From positions 124,001 through 188,000 of the forward strand of contig NZ_JACJRQ010000013.1 of the NCBI RefSeq assembly GCF_014697355.1: a stretch of 64,000 nucleotides of DNA, written 5' to 3'. A program made the position numbers and the translations under genes. This document shows positions 1 through 8,334 of this stretch, in pieces (the stretch's first letter is position 1; each line of letters begins with the position of its first letter). Under the pieces are notes generated by a model. That model did not search any database. It was given only the letters and a program-made list of their open reading frames with translations, and was not told the origin of the DNA. Source of the stretch: Nostoc calcicola FACHB-3891 (GTDB taxonomy: Bacteria > Cyanobacteriota > Cyanobacteriia > Cyanobacteriales > Nostocaceae).

Positions 1-1236
<1,236 letters not shown>

Positions 1237-1240
1237 TTTT

Positions 1241-1316
1241 GTCATTAGTCATTGGTCATTAGTCATTAATAGATGACAAAGAACGAAAGGCAAATGACAA
1301 CGGACAAATGACAAAC
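1241..1316. repeat. short tandem repeats after petH
   Basis: GTCATTAGTCATT-type units are repeated directly at 1241-1270, followed by a looser run of AAATGACA units to 1316. These are STRR-like intergenic repeats; no gene or terminator is evident. Confidence 0.6.
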
Positions 1317-1389
1317 GAAGAAGGATAATCAGTAGGTAGGGCAAACGCTCTACCTACAATTGTTATTGGTGGAATTGGGTGCAAAAATT

Positions 1390-2727
1390 GTGGGTGTGAA
1401 ACTAGGAATACTGGGATTAGGAACCGTGGGAACGGGTACAGTGCAGTTGTTGCAAGATAAAACTGGGCGTCACCCGTTGTTGCAAGAGATAGAAATATAT
1501 CGGGTGGGAGTAAGATCGCTAGATAAACCCCGTGCAGTAGAATTGCCTGCGGATGTTTTGACCACAGATTTAGAAGCCATTGTCAACGATCCGGCGGTGG
1601 ATATAATAGTCGAGGTTATGGGTGGACTGGAACCAGCGCGATCGCTCATCCTCAAAGCTTTAAGTAATGGTAAGCATGTAGTCACCGCTAATAAAGCAGC
1701 GATCGCCCGCTTTGGGGCAGAAATTTTCACAACTGCCAATCAAGCCGGCGTATACGTCATGTTAGAAGCCGCTGTGGGTGGTGGAATTCCGGTAATTCAA
1801 CCCCTCAAGCAGTCCTTAAGCGTTAACCGGATTAATGCTGTAACTGGTATCGTTAACGGTACAACTAACTACATCCTCACCCGGATGCAAACAGAAGGCA
1901 GCAACTTCAGTGATGTTTTGGCTGATGCTCAGCGGTTGGGTTATGCTGAAGCTGACCCCACAGCCGATGTTGATGGCTTAGATGCGGCTGATAAAATTGC
2001 CATCCTGGCATCATTAGGTTTTGGTGGACGTATTCACCTCAAAGATGTGTATACCGAGGGAATTCGGCAGGTTAGCAAAACAGATATTGCCTACGCCGAA
2101 AAATTGGGATTTGTGATTAAATTGTTAGCGATCGCCAAAAGAATTACACCCACAGAAGAGGACGCTCTGACGCGGGGACACGGAGACGCGGGTACATTTC
2201 ACCTGTCTCCTCTGTCGGTGAGAGTTCATCCGACTTTAGTACCGAAAGCGCATCCTTTGGCTAGTATTAACGGCGTTTACAATGCCATTCTTGTAGAAGG
2301 AGAACCCATCGGGCAAGTAATGTTTTTCGGCCCTGGTGCTGGTGCTGGTGCAACCGCCAGTGCCGTAACATCGGATATTTTGAATTTAGTTGCTGTCCTT
2401 AAAACAGATACAGCAGTTCCAAACCCGTTATTAACTTGCGGACATCAGGAATACTGCGAAATTGCGCCGATGGCAGAATTGATAACTCGGTTTTATGCCC
2501 GTTTCCTCACCAATGACCAACCTGGAGTTATCGGTAAATTGGGTACTTGCTTTGGTAACTATGGCGTTAGCTTAGAGTCTATTGTTCAAACTGGCTTTCA
2601 AGGAGAACTAGCAGAGATTGTAGTTGTTACCCATGATGTGCCAGAAGGCAACTTTCGGCAAGCTTTGGCAGAAATTCGGGATTTTGAAGCGATAGAAAGC
2701 ATTCCTAGCTTACTGCGCGTACTTTGA
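1390..2727 (+). CDS. hom: homoserine dehydrogenase
   Basis: Reduces aspartate semialdehyde to homoserine with NAD(P)H on the branch to Thr, Met and Ile. The N-terminal Rossmann motif GILGLGTVGTG, the substrate-site stretch GIVNGTTNYIL and a C-terminal ACT regulatory domain (about the last 85 residues) are all present. I start at the GTG at 1390 (VGVKLGILG), because the upstream in-frame TTG at 1360 only adds residues coded by repeat-like DNA. Oddity: around 2160-2210 the frame carries an insert (DALTRGHGDAGTFHLSP) just before the conserved LSVRVHP stretch. Its DNA matches a dispersed repeat also seen at 59920-59945. Monofunctional, not fused to aspartate kinase. Confidence 0.95.
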   Translation: MGVKLGILGLGTVGTGTVQLLQDKTGRHPLLQEIEIYRVGVRSLDKPRAVELPADVLTTDLEAIVNDPAVDIIVEVMGGLEPARSLILKALSNGKHVVTANKAAIARFGAEIFTTANQAGVYVMLEAAVGGGIPVIQPLKQSLSVNRINAVTGIVNGTTNYILTRMQTEGSNFSDVLADAQRLGYAEADPTADVDGLDAADKIAILASLGFGGRIHLKDVYTEGIRQVSKTDIAYAEKLGFVIKLLAIAKRITPTEEDALTRGHGDAGTFHLSPLSVRVHPTLVPKAHPLASINGVYNAILVEGEPIGQVMFFGPGAGAGATASAVTSDILNLVAVLKTDTAVPNPLLTCGHQEYCEIAPMAELITRFYARFLTNDQPGVIGKLGTCFGNYGVSLESIVQTGFQGELAEIVVVTHDVPEGNFRQALAEIRDFEAIESIPSLLRVL

Positions 2728-2745
2728 GATTACATAAATAGCGAT

Positions 2746-2834
2746 ATTGCTCAATTGCGTAGACACGTTCGCGTAGCGTCTTGTAGAGAAGTGGCTTGTC
2801 GTCAGACATCGCTTGGCATTGAACCAGAAGCTTA
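2746..2834 (+). pseudogene. C-terminal remnant of a Uma2 (DUF820) gene with a 48-bp repeat inserted
   Basis: Bases 2746-2759 and 2808-2834 together reproduce the 3' end of the intact Uma2 genes at 8335 and 9191, coding IAQLR then SLGIEPEA and a stop. They are separated by 48 bases (2760-2807) that interrupt what would be a HIP1 site: GCG before the insert and ATCGC after it. The insert keeps the frame open for 16 codons. Its sequence belongs to a dispersed repeat (GTAGACAC...GTCAGACA) seen again near 5345-5390. Nothing upstream of this tail remains; it abuts hom. Confidence 0.65.
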
Positions 2835-2924
2835 GGTGTTAAAGGTGTGCGTTGTTTTTAGACACTGCCTCCTAAGCTACCTTAAAATTGCAAATATTAA
2901 GCAACTAAAAAATCACTCTAAAAT

Positions 2925-3069
2925 AACGTGAGTTCGATGAGTACTGTTTTGACCTCACCCCCAACCCCTCTCCTACGAGGAGAGGGGAGCAAAACATTGA
3001 TTTTTCTTGCTCCTCCCTCGCCTTTTAGGCGAGGGAGGTTGGGAGGGTGAGGTTTGTCGAACTCACGTT
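2925..3069. mobile_element. MITE-like element with 5-bp target duplication
   Basis: A 145-bp element with 13-bp perfect terminal inverted repeats AACGTGAGTTCGA / TCGAACTCACGTT. Inside are long complementary arms (GACCTCACCCCCAACCCCTC against GGAGGTTGGGAGGGTGAGG). It is flanked by direct AAAAT repeats at 2920-2924 and 3070-3074. It has no coding capacity. The ATG of the next gene (3075) follows the right duplication with no gap, so the insertion replaced that gene's native leader. Confidence 0.8.
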
Positions 3070-3074
3070 AAAAT

Positions 3075-3329
3075 ATGGCTCAAATTTTAGTTGAAAACTT
3101 AGATCCTGTGATTCTAGAAAAGCTAGAAACTCTTGCAAAACAGCACGGTAGGTCTTTGCAAGAAGAATTGAGGCAGATTCTACAACAAGCGGCTGAAAAA
3201 GCGACACACTACCACACTGGCGGCGACATAGAAAAAGTCAGAGAAGCTGTAGCACGCTCTCAAGTGAGATATACAGGAAAAATTTTCAGTGATAGTACTG
3301 AACTTATCCGCGAGGACAGAGAACGGTGA
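3075..3329 (+). CDS. FitA/VapB-type ribbon-helix-helix antitoxin
   Basis: An 84-residue protein beginning MAQILVENLDPVILEKLETLA, followed by HGRSLQEELRQIL: the beta strand plus two helices of an RHH DNA-binding domain as in FitA-like antitoxins. The acidic, basic-ended tail (RYTGKIFSDSTELIREDRER) would bind the toxin. The stop overlaps the start of a PIN toxin reading frame by 3 bases, the usual operon arrangement, but that toxin is broken. A MITE sits directly against the start codon, leaving no obvious Shine-Dalgarno within the gene's own sequence. The antitoxin may therefore be an orphan or poorly expressed. Confidence 0.7.
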   Translation: MAQILVENLDPVILEKLETLAKQHGRSLQEELRQILQQAAEKATHYHTGGDIEKVREAVARSQVRYTGKIFSDSTELIREDRER

Positions 3330-3434
3330 GTCAGTATGTTTTAGATGCTAGCATTACAATCAAGTGGTTCATCCCCGAAGTTTAGATAGCGACAATGTAG
3401 TTGCAGCTAATACATTGATTCAGGGAAATGGGTT
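3326..3434 (+). pseudogene. truncated, frameshifted PIN-domain (VapC-type) toxin
   Basis: A GTG at 3326 overlaps the antitoxin stop and starts YVLDASITIKWFIPEV, the typical first strand of a PIN domain with its first catalytic Asp. A TAG ends it at 3385. Shifting frame at 3380 continues with SDNVVAANTLIQGNGLKEG, which fits the next PIN helix, until about 3434. The rest of the domain, with the other acidic residues, is missing. The toxin is almost certainly inactive. Confidence 0.65.
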
Positions 3435-3551
3435 AAAAGAAGGCGATCGCAGACTCTTGCACAAGGGCGATCGCCTTTCTTATATCTCGATAATAACGTA
3501 TTAATTTATACGCATAAATATGTTTTATAAAAATTTTTACATAGATTGAGC

Positions 3552-3935
3552 ATGAGGAATCAGGGCGATCGTTTGTTGAATTCGGGCGATCGTTTATTGA
3601 ATTCGGGTAGTCGTTTATTGAATTCGGGCGATCGTTTGTTGAATTCGGGTAGTCGTTTATTGAATTCGGGCAAGCGTTTATTGAATTCGGGCGAGCGTTT
3701 ATTGAATTCGGGTAGTCGTTTGTTGAATTCGGGTAGTCGTTTGTTGAATTCGGGTAGTCGTTTGTTGAATTCGGGTAGTCGTTTGTTGAATTCGGGTAGT
3801 CGTTTATTGAATTCGGGTAGTCGTTTATTGAATTCGGGTAGTCGTTTGTTGAATTCGGGTAGTCGTTTGTTGAATTCGGGTAGTCGTTTATTGAATTCGG
3901 GTAGTCGTTTATTGAATTCAGATAAATATCAATAA
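3552..3935 (+). CDS. possible heptapeptide-repeat protein (SRLLNSG) or non-coding minisatellite
   Basis: An ATG at 3552 opens a 127-codon frame made almost entirely of RLLNSGS/D units, about 17 copies. The opposite strand is also open across the array (NDYPNST units), as expected when a 21-bp unit without stops is repeated, so openness is no evidence for coding. No ribosome binding site stands out before the ATG. Codon variation is limited to a few third positions (TTG/TTA) and the GGTAGT/GGCGAT alternation. I give a low probability that it is translated. Confidence 0.3.
   Translation: MRNQGDRLLNSGDRLLNSGSRLLNSGDRLLNSGSRLLNSGKRLLNSGERLLNSGSRLLNSGSRLLNSGSRLLNSGSRLLNSGSRLLNSGSRLLNSGSRLLNSGSRLLNSGSRLLNSGSRLLNSDKYQ
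3565..3920. repeat. 21-bp tandem repeat array, about 17 copies
   Basis: The unit is CGTTTRTTGAATTCGGGYRR (plus one base), repeated head to tail with very few substitutions. The first copies contain CGATCG, a core of the HIP1 octamer. The period of 21 is three times the 7-bp period of STRR sequences. There are no spacers, so it is not a CRISPR array. Confidence 0.9.
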
Positions 3936-4094
3936 ATTTACGCAATAAATATAATATTTTGCGTATTAAATATTTATATAATACTGAATTTTGCGGGTGT
4001 TGATCGCCAAGATTTTGTTTATCTTAATGGTGTATAGACAAGGATAGAAGTAAATTTTTATCCTAGTACACCATCGAGAAAAGGAAAGTTATTT

Positions 4095-4460
4095 ATGTCA
4101 CGTCCAAAACGTGGGTCTAAAGTACTTGATAGGGCACAGCGTCGGATTGCGGCTTTGAAATCGATTAGCTCCACCTTAGATTTAGGTAATGGAATTACTA
4201 TTGACACCTTTGCCGCAGCCATCAAAAAAGCACAGGACAAGTTGGAAGCTTATAACTCCACCCTTTCCACGGTGGATCTAACTCAGGGAGCCTTTGAATT
4301 AGCCGAAAAGTCGCTGATGGAATTAACAGAACATGTGTTAGTCAGCGTAGCTGCAAAGTATGGCAAGAATAGTGATGAGTACAAAATGGCAGGGGGCGTT
4401 CGTCGCAGCGAACGCAAGCGTCCAGCGCGGAAGCCTAAGCAAGAGGTTGTTGCTTTATAA
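4095..4460 (+). CDS. conserved-looking hypothetical protein, 121 aa
   Basis: Function not recognised. The protein is basic at both ends (MSRPKRGSK, SERKRPARKPKQ) with a helical, alternating charged/hydrophobic middle (DTFAAAIKKAQDKLEAYN). There are no Cys residues and no membrane segment. GAGAAAAGGAAAG lies about 10 bases upstream of the ATG and serves as ribosome binding site. A good intrinsic terminator follows the stop. The basic ends could bind nucleic acid, but this is only a guess. Confidence 0.7.
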   Translation: MSRPKRGSKVLDRAQRRIAALKSISSTLDLGNGITIDTFAAAIKKAQDKLEAYNSTLSTVDLTQGAFELAEKSLMELTEHVLVSVAAKYGKNSDEYKMAGGVRRSERKRPARKPKQEVVAL

Positions 4461-4487
4461 AGACAATACATTTGGGTTTTTTAACAC

Positions 4488-4515
4488 TCTCCCGATTTGA
4501 ATTCGGGAGATTTTT
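4488..4515 (+). terminator. intrinsic terminator
   Basis: TCTCCCGA and TCGGGAGA form an 8-bp perfect stem around a 7-base loop, followed by TTTTT. It lies 28 bases after the stop of the 121-aa protein. Confidence 0.8.
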
Positions 4516-4586
4516 GGTTAGGTGGCAGCTTTATAAAACCCTGAATTTGAGAGAAAATTTAAGAATCGTAATTAGAGTAAATTTAA

Positions 4587-4886
4587 ATGCACGTTATTAG
4601 TCGCAGAATTCTACGAGAATTTTGTGAGGTACACGCAGATGCAAGGGAAGCACTTTATGATTGGTATAGGATAGCAACTAAAGCTGAATGGAAAAATCTG
4701 CTTGAAGTTCAGGCTATTTATCCAAAAGCAGAAGCAGTTGGTAACTTCACTGTGTTTAATATTAAAGGAAACAATTACCGTTTGATTGCTGATATTGTTT
4801 ACGAAACTCAAAGAATCTATATTAAATATGTCCTGACTCACGCTGAATATGATAAGGATAAATGGAAAAATGACCCGTACTTTTAA
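4587..4886 (+). CDS. higB: HigB-type mRNA interferase toxin (RelE superfamily)
   Basis: A 99-residue protein with the HigB_toxin family signature: MHVISRRILREFCEVH at the start, a central W..LLEVQAIYPKAE segment, FNIKGNNYRLIADI and the C-terminal VLTHAEYDK. Members cleave mRNA on the ribosome and are neutralised by the partner encoded just downstream. The toxin-first order is usual for HigBA. The stop overlaps the antitoxin start, indicating translational coupling. The family residues I can check by eye are all present, so the toxin looks intact. Confidence 0.85.
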   Translation: MHVISRRILREFCEVHADAREALYDWYRIATKAEWKNLLEVQAIYPKAEAVGNFTVFNIKGNNYRLIADIVYETQRIYIKYVLTHAEYDKDKWKNDPYF

Positions 4887-5265
4887 TCCAGAATCTTATG
4901 GAAAATTGCTAGCCGAGTATCAGCCAAAAATCATTACCACGGAAGCAGAAAACGAACAAGCGATCGCACTCGCATTAACCTTAGAACATCGTCCTAATCG
5001 TACGCCAGAAGAAGAAATGCTGTTGCAACTGTTGGTGACTTTAATTGAGCAGTTTGAAGAAACCCATTACCCAATTCTCCGAGGTACGCCCAATTCGATG
5101 TTAGTACATCTAATGGACGCACGCGATACTACAACCGAAGCATTAGCTGAAGTAATTGGTTCATTGGAAATTGCCTTGCAAATTGTGAATGGCGGCACCA
5201 TTAGTAAAACTCAAGCAGAAGCGTTGGCAGATTATTTTAATGTAGATATCAGTTTATTTAGCTAG
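4870..5265 (+). CDS. higA: HigA-type antitoxin
   Basis: A 131-residue partner of the upstream HigB-like toxin. The N-terminal half (EEEMLLQLLVTLIEQFEE) is helical and fits the toxin-binding part. The C-terminal half (LVHLMDARDTTTEALAEVIGS...GGTISKTQAEALADYFNVDISLF) is a helix-turn-helix of the Xre/HigA type that would repress the operon. I use the ATG at 4870, which has AAGGA 11 bases upstream and a 17-base overlap with higB; an ATG at 4849 in the same frame is possible. Confidence 0.85.
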   Translation: MTRTFNPESYGKLLAEYQPKIITTEAENEQAIALALTLEHRPNRTPEEEMLLQLLVTLIEQFEETHYPILRGTPNSMLVHLMDARDTTTEALAEVIGSLEIALQIVNGGTISKTQAEALADYFNVDISLFS

Positions 5266-5296
5266 CTGATCTTCCATAACAACGCTCTTAAAACCA

Positions 5297-5323
5297 GCGC
5301 TTGGTATTGAGCCGGAAATTTAA
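5297..5323 (+). pseudogene. very short Uma2 C-terminal tail remnant
   Basis: Codons for ALGIEPEI and a stop match the C-terminal consensus (SLGVEPE) of the Uma2 genes in this window. The following bases resemble those after the intact copy ending at 9934 (TATTTTRG...AGGTTAAA...CTTGTTGTYAGACATT). Only 27 bases of coding similarity remain, so it is suggestive and not certain. Confidence 0.4.
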
Positions 5324-5630
5324 TATTTTGGTATAAGGTTAAAGGTGCGTAGACACGTAGCGGCTTGTTGTTAGACATTAGACATAGGAGTAGAGACGTA
5401 GCAATGCTACGTCTCTACAAGGGTTTTGTGTAAGGGAAAATTATACCAATTCAATTAATGATTGCTACATATTCTTGGTTGAAGACGCGATGAATCGCAT
5501 CTCTACAAATGGTCTATTTGTTGCATTCTTTTTTCAAATTGATATTAATTTTTGGAGATGTCTATTGCTTCTCTACTCGATACAACAGCTACAAAATCTT
5601 TTGTCATTTAGCTTCTAGAGCTTGAGTCAG
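5324..5630. other. gene-free stretch with dispersed repeats
   Basis: Contains a GTAGACACGTAGCGGCTTG...TTAGACATT repeat (about 5345-5390). It also holds a 14-bp perfect inverted repeat around 5390-5418 (GTAGAGACGTAGCA and its complement, one-base centre), and a GACGCGATGAATCGCATCTCTAC unit near 5484-5507 that recurs near 22299 and 39908. No gene is seen. Confidence 0.6.
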
Positions 5631-6980
5631 CTATGAACCTGTATTAAAAATCCTATGTCCTAACCATCCCAAACCTAAGCCTAGACTAGAAGTGCTAGCT
5701 AAAATTAGAAAAGTATGAAATTGGCCAAAAGATTTTTGTAATTTATCTCCAGCCTCAGCCACAGCCCAAGCCCCAGCCAGAGCCACAGCCACAGCCACAG
5801 CCCAAGCCACAGCCCCAGCCCCAGCCCAAGCCACAGCCCAAGCCACAGCCACAGCCCAAGCCACAGCCACAGCCCAAGCCACAGCCACAGCCACAGCCCC
5901 AGCCACAGCCCCAGCCCAAGCCACAGCCCAAGCCCCAGCCACAGCCACAGCCCAAGCCCAAATTATGTACGGAGCGTTAGACGCTGCTAACAAGTAGCCT
6001 ATCAATAGGTAGCTTAATAATACACCAATCAACCAGCCCCAGGGAATAATTCTAGATGATTTAGTACTTGGTTTACTTGAAATTGGCTCTAATAGCTTGA
6101 CTTTGGGACGAACAGCTTCTGTTCTATGAACTGGGTTAACAGGTGGCGGGGGTGTTGCTTTTGGCGCTTCTAACATTGCTAACCATACCTGCATCGACTG
6201 AGGGCGGTCTTTTGCCTCCAGCGCCATACCCTTGAGAATTGCTTTATTTAATTGGTCACTAATGCCTGAAATAATTTGTTTGGGTGGAGTTAGAGGAACA
6301 TCATCAACCCTACGAGCTAAAGAAGTTGTGGGATTTTGACCTGTCACCGCATAATAAAGTGTAGCTGCCAAACAATAAACATCAACAGTTGGCTCTCGAC
6401 TCCCCCTAGTCATCTGCTCATAGGGTGCAAACCCACGATTACCAGCATTGCCTGTTGAACTCAAAGTTTTAGGCAAAAGTTCCTTAGCAATACCAAAGTC
6501 AATCAAAACCGCTTTGTCATTGCTCCGCAGCATAATGTTACCGGGGTGAGCATCTCTGTGTACTAGACCTGCCTTATGCACCACCGCTAAAGCTTCCCCA
6601 ATTTGACAGATACAGGGCACAATCTCTGCTTCTGGTAAGGTTCCCCTGCGTCTTACTATCTCAAATAAATTTTCTCCTGGTACAAAATCCATCACCAAAC
6701 AGTGGATAGAACCTTCCTTAAACAAGTCAATCACTCCCACAATGTGAGGATGAGGGTCTTGAGACAAGAGTGCTAGTATCCGTCCTTCTTGGATAAATCT
6801 CTCTATGTACTTTTCATATTCCGGATCGTGGCTGAGGTATTCATTAGGTGTCTTAATTACAACAGTCTGGTTTAGTTCAACATGCAATGCTTTATAAGTA
6901 ATCCCAAATCCCCCTCGTCCCAGGACTTGCTCAATTACATATTTGCCACCTTGTAATCGTTGTCCAGTTGTCCAAGGCAT
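5631..6980 (-). CDS. membrane-anchored Ser/Thr protein kinase with low-complexity hydrophobic tail
   Basis: Eukaryotic-type kinase domain in residues about 12-270: glycine loop GRGGFGITY (21-29), the ATP Lys in VVIKT (K43), catalytic loop HRDAHPGN (141-148) and DFG (161-163). The usual Lys of HRDLKPEN is His here, as in the neighbouring kinase. A proline linker (about 272-300) and a membrane helix (WGWLIGVLLSYLLIGYLLA) follow, then a tail of AW, AV and AG dipeptides (about 339-411) coded by a hexanucleotide array. A last hydrophobic helix lies near the C-terminus. It probably phosphorylates cytoplasmic substrates at the membrane; the signal is unknown. Same strand as, and downstream of, the next kinase. 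Confidence 0.9.
   Translation of the reverse strand: MPWTTGQRLQGGKYVIEQVLGRGGFGITYKALHVELNQTVVIKTPNEYLSHDPEYEKYIERFIQEGRILALLSQDPHPHIVGVIDLFKEGSIHCLVMDFVPGENLFEIVRRRGTLPEAEIVPCICQIGEALAVVHKAGLVHRDAHPGNIMLRSNDKAVLIDFGIAKELLPKTLSSTGNAGNRGFAPYEQMTRGSREPTVDVYCLAATLYYAVTGQNPTTSLARRVDDVPLTPPKQIISGISDQLNKAILKGMALEAKDRPQSMQVWLAMLEAPKATPPPPVNPVHRTEAVRPKVKLLEPISSKPSTKSSRIIPWGWLIGVLLSYLLIGYLLAASNAPYIIWAWAVAVAGAWAVAWAGAVAGAVAVAVAWAVAVAWAVAVAWAVAWAGAGAVAWAVAVAVALAGAWAVAEAGDKLQKSFGQFHTFLILASTSSLGLGLGWLGHRIFNTGS
5747..5963. repeat. hexanucleotide array CCACAG/CCCAAG/CCCCAG in a kinase gene
   Basis: About 36 six-base units of the form CC[AC]CAG or CCCAAG run head to tail. On the coding (minus) strand they read GCTGTG, GCTTGG and GCTGGG, so the protein has Ala alternating with Val, Trp or Gly. 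A second frame on the same strand is also open (Gly-Cys/Gly-Leu pattern) purely because of the repeat. Confidence 0.9.
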
Positions 6981-6993
6981 GAAAACCTCTAAA

Positions 6994-7027
6994 TAATTCG
7001 TAATTCGTAATTCGTAATTCGTAATTA
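6994..7027. repeat. STRR tract (TAATTCG units)
   Basis: Five tandem 7- to 8-base TAATTCG units lie just upstream of the kinase start, within its probable leader. Confidence 0.7.
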
Positions 7028-7137
7028 AAAGACTTTAAGAAAGCTGGATATGGGTGTTTTCTATGACTTAACTGTATTTCACAAATAATACACTTTTGCA
7101 GAATTTTGCACAACACACAATGAAAGTTGAGCTAATT

Positions 7138-8166
7138 CTACGGTGTTTTTGTAGATGAGGGACTAGGAGACTGTGACGGTTGATTAGATGGGTTGAAAAT
7201 AGGAATCCAAGAAGGTATGGCTGCAAGTAAGCTTACAAAAACTGCGATCGCCGCTATCACCACTCCCCAAAACTGGATGTTTCGCTCCCAATTTGAGTTG
7301 GTGTTAGATGGTACAATTACTGGAGGCTGAGAATTTTCCACAGTTAACCCTAAAGAATCAAGCCATTCCCGCATTGATTGAGGACGCTGTTTCGGGTCTA
7401 GTTTCATACCTGTTAAAATTGCTCGGTTAACGCGATCGCTAATTTGAGGATTATGTTTTTTCGGTTCCACTAAAGGAGCGTTATCCACCTTACGTTTGAG
7501 CGCACTAACTGGTGTTTTTCCAGTCAGAAGTACATAAAGAGTTGCCGCTAAAGAATAGATATCGCTATATGCTCCAGTTGGTTTAGTATGTTGAGCATAA
7601 AGCTCAGGCGGTGTAAATCCGTCAGAAGTTTCCTTTGTTCTATTTGTCGTTAAGATATGGTCGAAATCGAGAGCTAAACCAAAATCAATTAGCACTGCTT
7701 CAGGCTGTCCTTCTCGTACTCGTAAAAAGATATTTCCTGGATGCACATCTCGATGAATCAACCGATTTTCATGTACTTTAATCAGCGCTTCTCCAATTTG
7801 TTGAATGTAGCGTAAAGCCTCTGATTCAGAAAGTATTTGTTGACGGCGGTCAGCTAAACTTACACCATCCACATATTCCATTACTAAACACCAATGTTCT
7901 CCTTCTTTGAAAGGTTCTGCAACCTGGACAATATGTTTGTGTTTACATTGAGTAAGTTTTACCGCCTCTTGCCAAAACATTGTTTCCAGTCGTCCGCGTT
8001 CCGACTGGTTCAGGGAATTTAGTAAATCGTCATTTAAGGTTTTAATTACAACGCGATCGCCATTCTGATTTTTCACCAAATAAGTAATACCAAAGCGTCC
8101 CCGTCCCAACTCTTTCTCAACGGTGTATTTTCCACCTTGCAAGCGATCGCCAGCTACCCAAGCCAT
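7138..8166 (-). CDS. Ser/Thr protein kinase with C-terminal membrane anchor
   Basis: Kinase domain in residues about 10-275: GRGRFGITY (21-29), Lys in VVIKT (K42), HRDVHPGN catalytic loop (138-145) and DFG (161-163). The His in place of the usual HRDLKPEN Lys is shared with the kinase downstream. A single membrane helix (WGVVIAAIAVFVSLLAAI) follows, then a short Ser/Pro tail. I start at MAWVAGDRLQGGKY (8166), which aligns with the sister kinase start and has GGGAG upstream; a start 12 codons earlier is possible. The two kinases appear to be diverged duplicates, separated by about 150 bases with a STRR tract. Confidence 0.9.
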   Translation of the reverse strand: MAWVAGDRLQGGKYTVEKELGRGRFGITYLVKNQNGDRVVIKTLNDDLLNSLNQSERGRLETMFWQEAVKLTQCKHKHIVQVAEPFKEGEHWCLVMEYVDGVSLADRRQQILSESEALRYIQQIGEALIKVHENRLIHRDVHPGNIFLRVREGQPEAVLIDFGLALDFDHILTTNRTKETSDGFTPPELYAQHTKPTGAYSDIYSLAATLYVLLTGKTPVSALKRKVDNAPLVEPKKHNPQISDRVNRAILTGMKLDPKQRPQSMREWLDSLGLTVENSQPPVIVPSNTNSNWERNIQFWGVVIAAIAVFVSLLAAIPSWIPIFNPSNQPSQSPSPSSTKTP

Positions 8167-8243
8167 CTTTGCAACTCCCAAAATGCTTAGACTAATTTTC
8201 ACACAAGAGAGCCTTAATAACTTGAGCCTAGCTTTGTAGAAAG

Positions 8244-8280
8244 ACTGCGATGTCTACGACGAGCTACGCCTACGCTTTTT
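8244..8280. repeat. dispersed repeat, GCGATGTCTACGACGNGCTACGC family
   Basis: A unit reading GCGATGTCTACGACGAGCTA followed by CGCCTACGC. Near-copies occur at 41760-41790 (plus), 28498-28528 (complement) and, in frame inside the giant kinase gene, at about 59598-59630. Function unknown. Confidence 0.65.
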
Positions 8281-8334
8281 TCTCCCTCTATTGCTAAACT
8301 AAAAACAACCTTTAGCTAGTGCAAAGGTAACTTT

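Noticed and set aside
3565..3920. CRISPR array
   Set aside because: Units are contiguous with no variable spacers and there are no cas genes; also true for 27806-27938.
3433..3945. Minus-strand 170-aa frame with NDYPNST repeats
   Set aside because: It exists only because the 21-bp array has no stop in that frame; no start signal or domain.
5755..5961. Gly-Cys-rich minus-strand frame within the kinase gene
   Set aside because: Alternative reading of the hexanucleotide array; the kinase frame explains the DNA.
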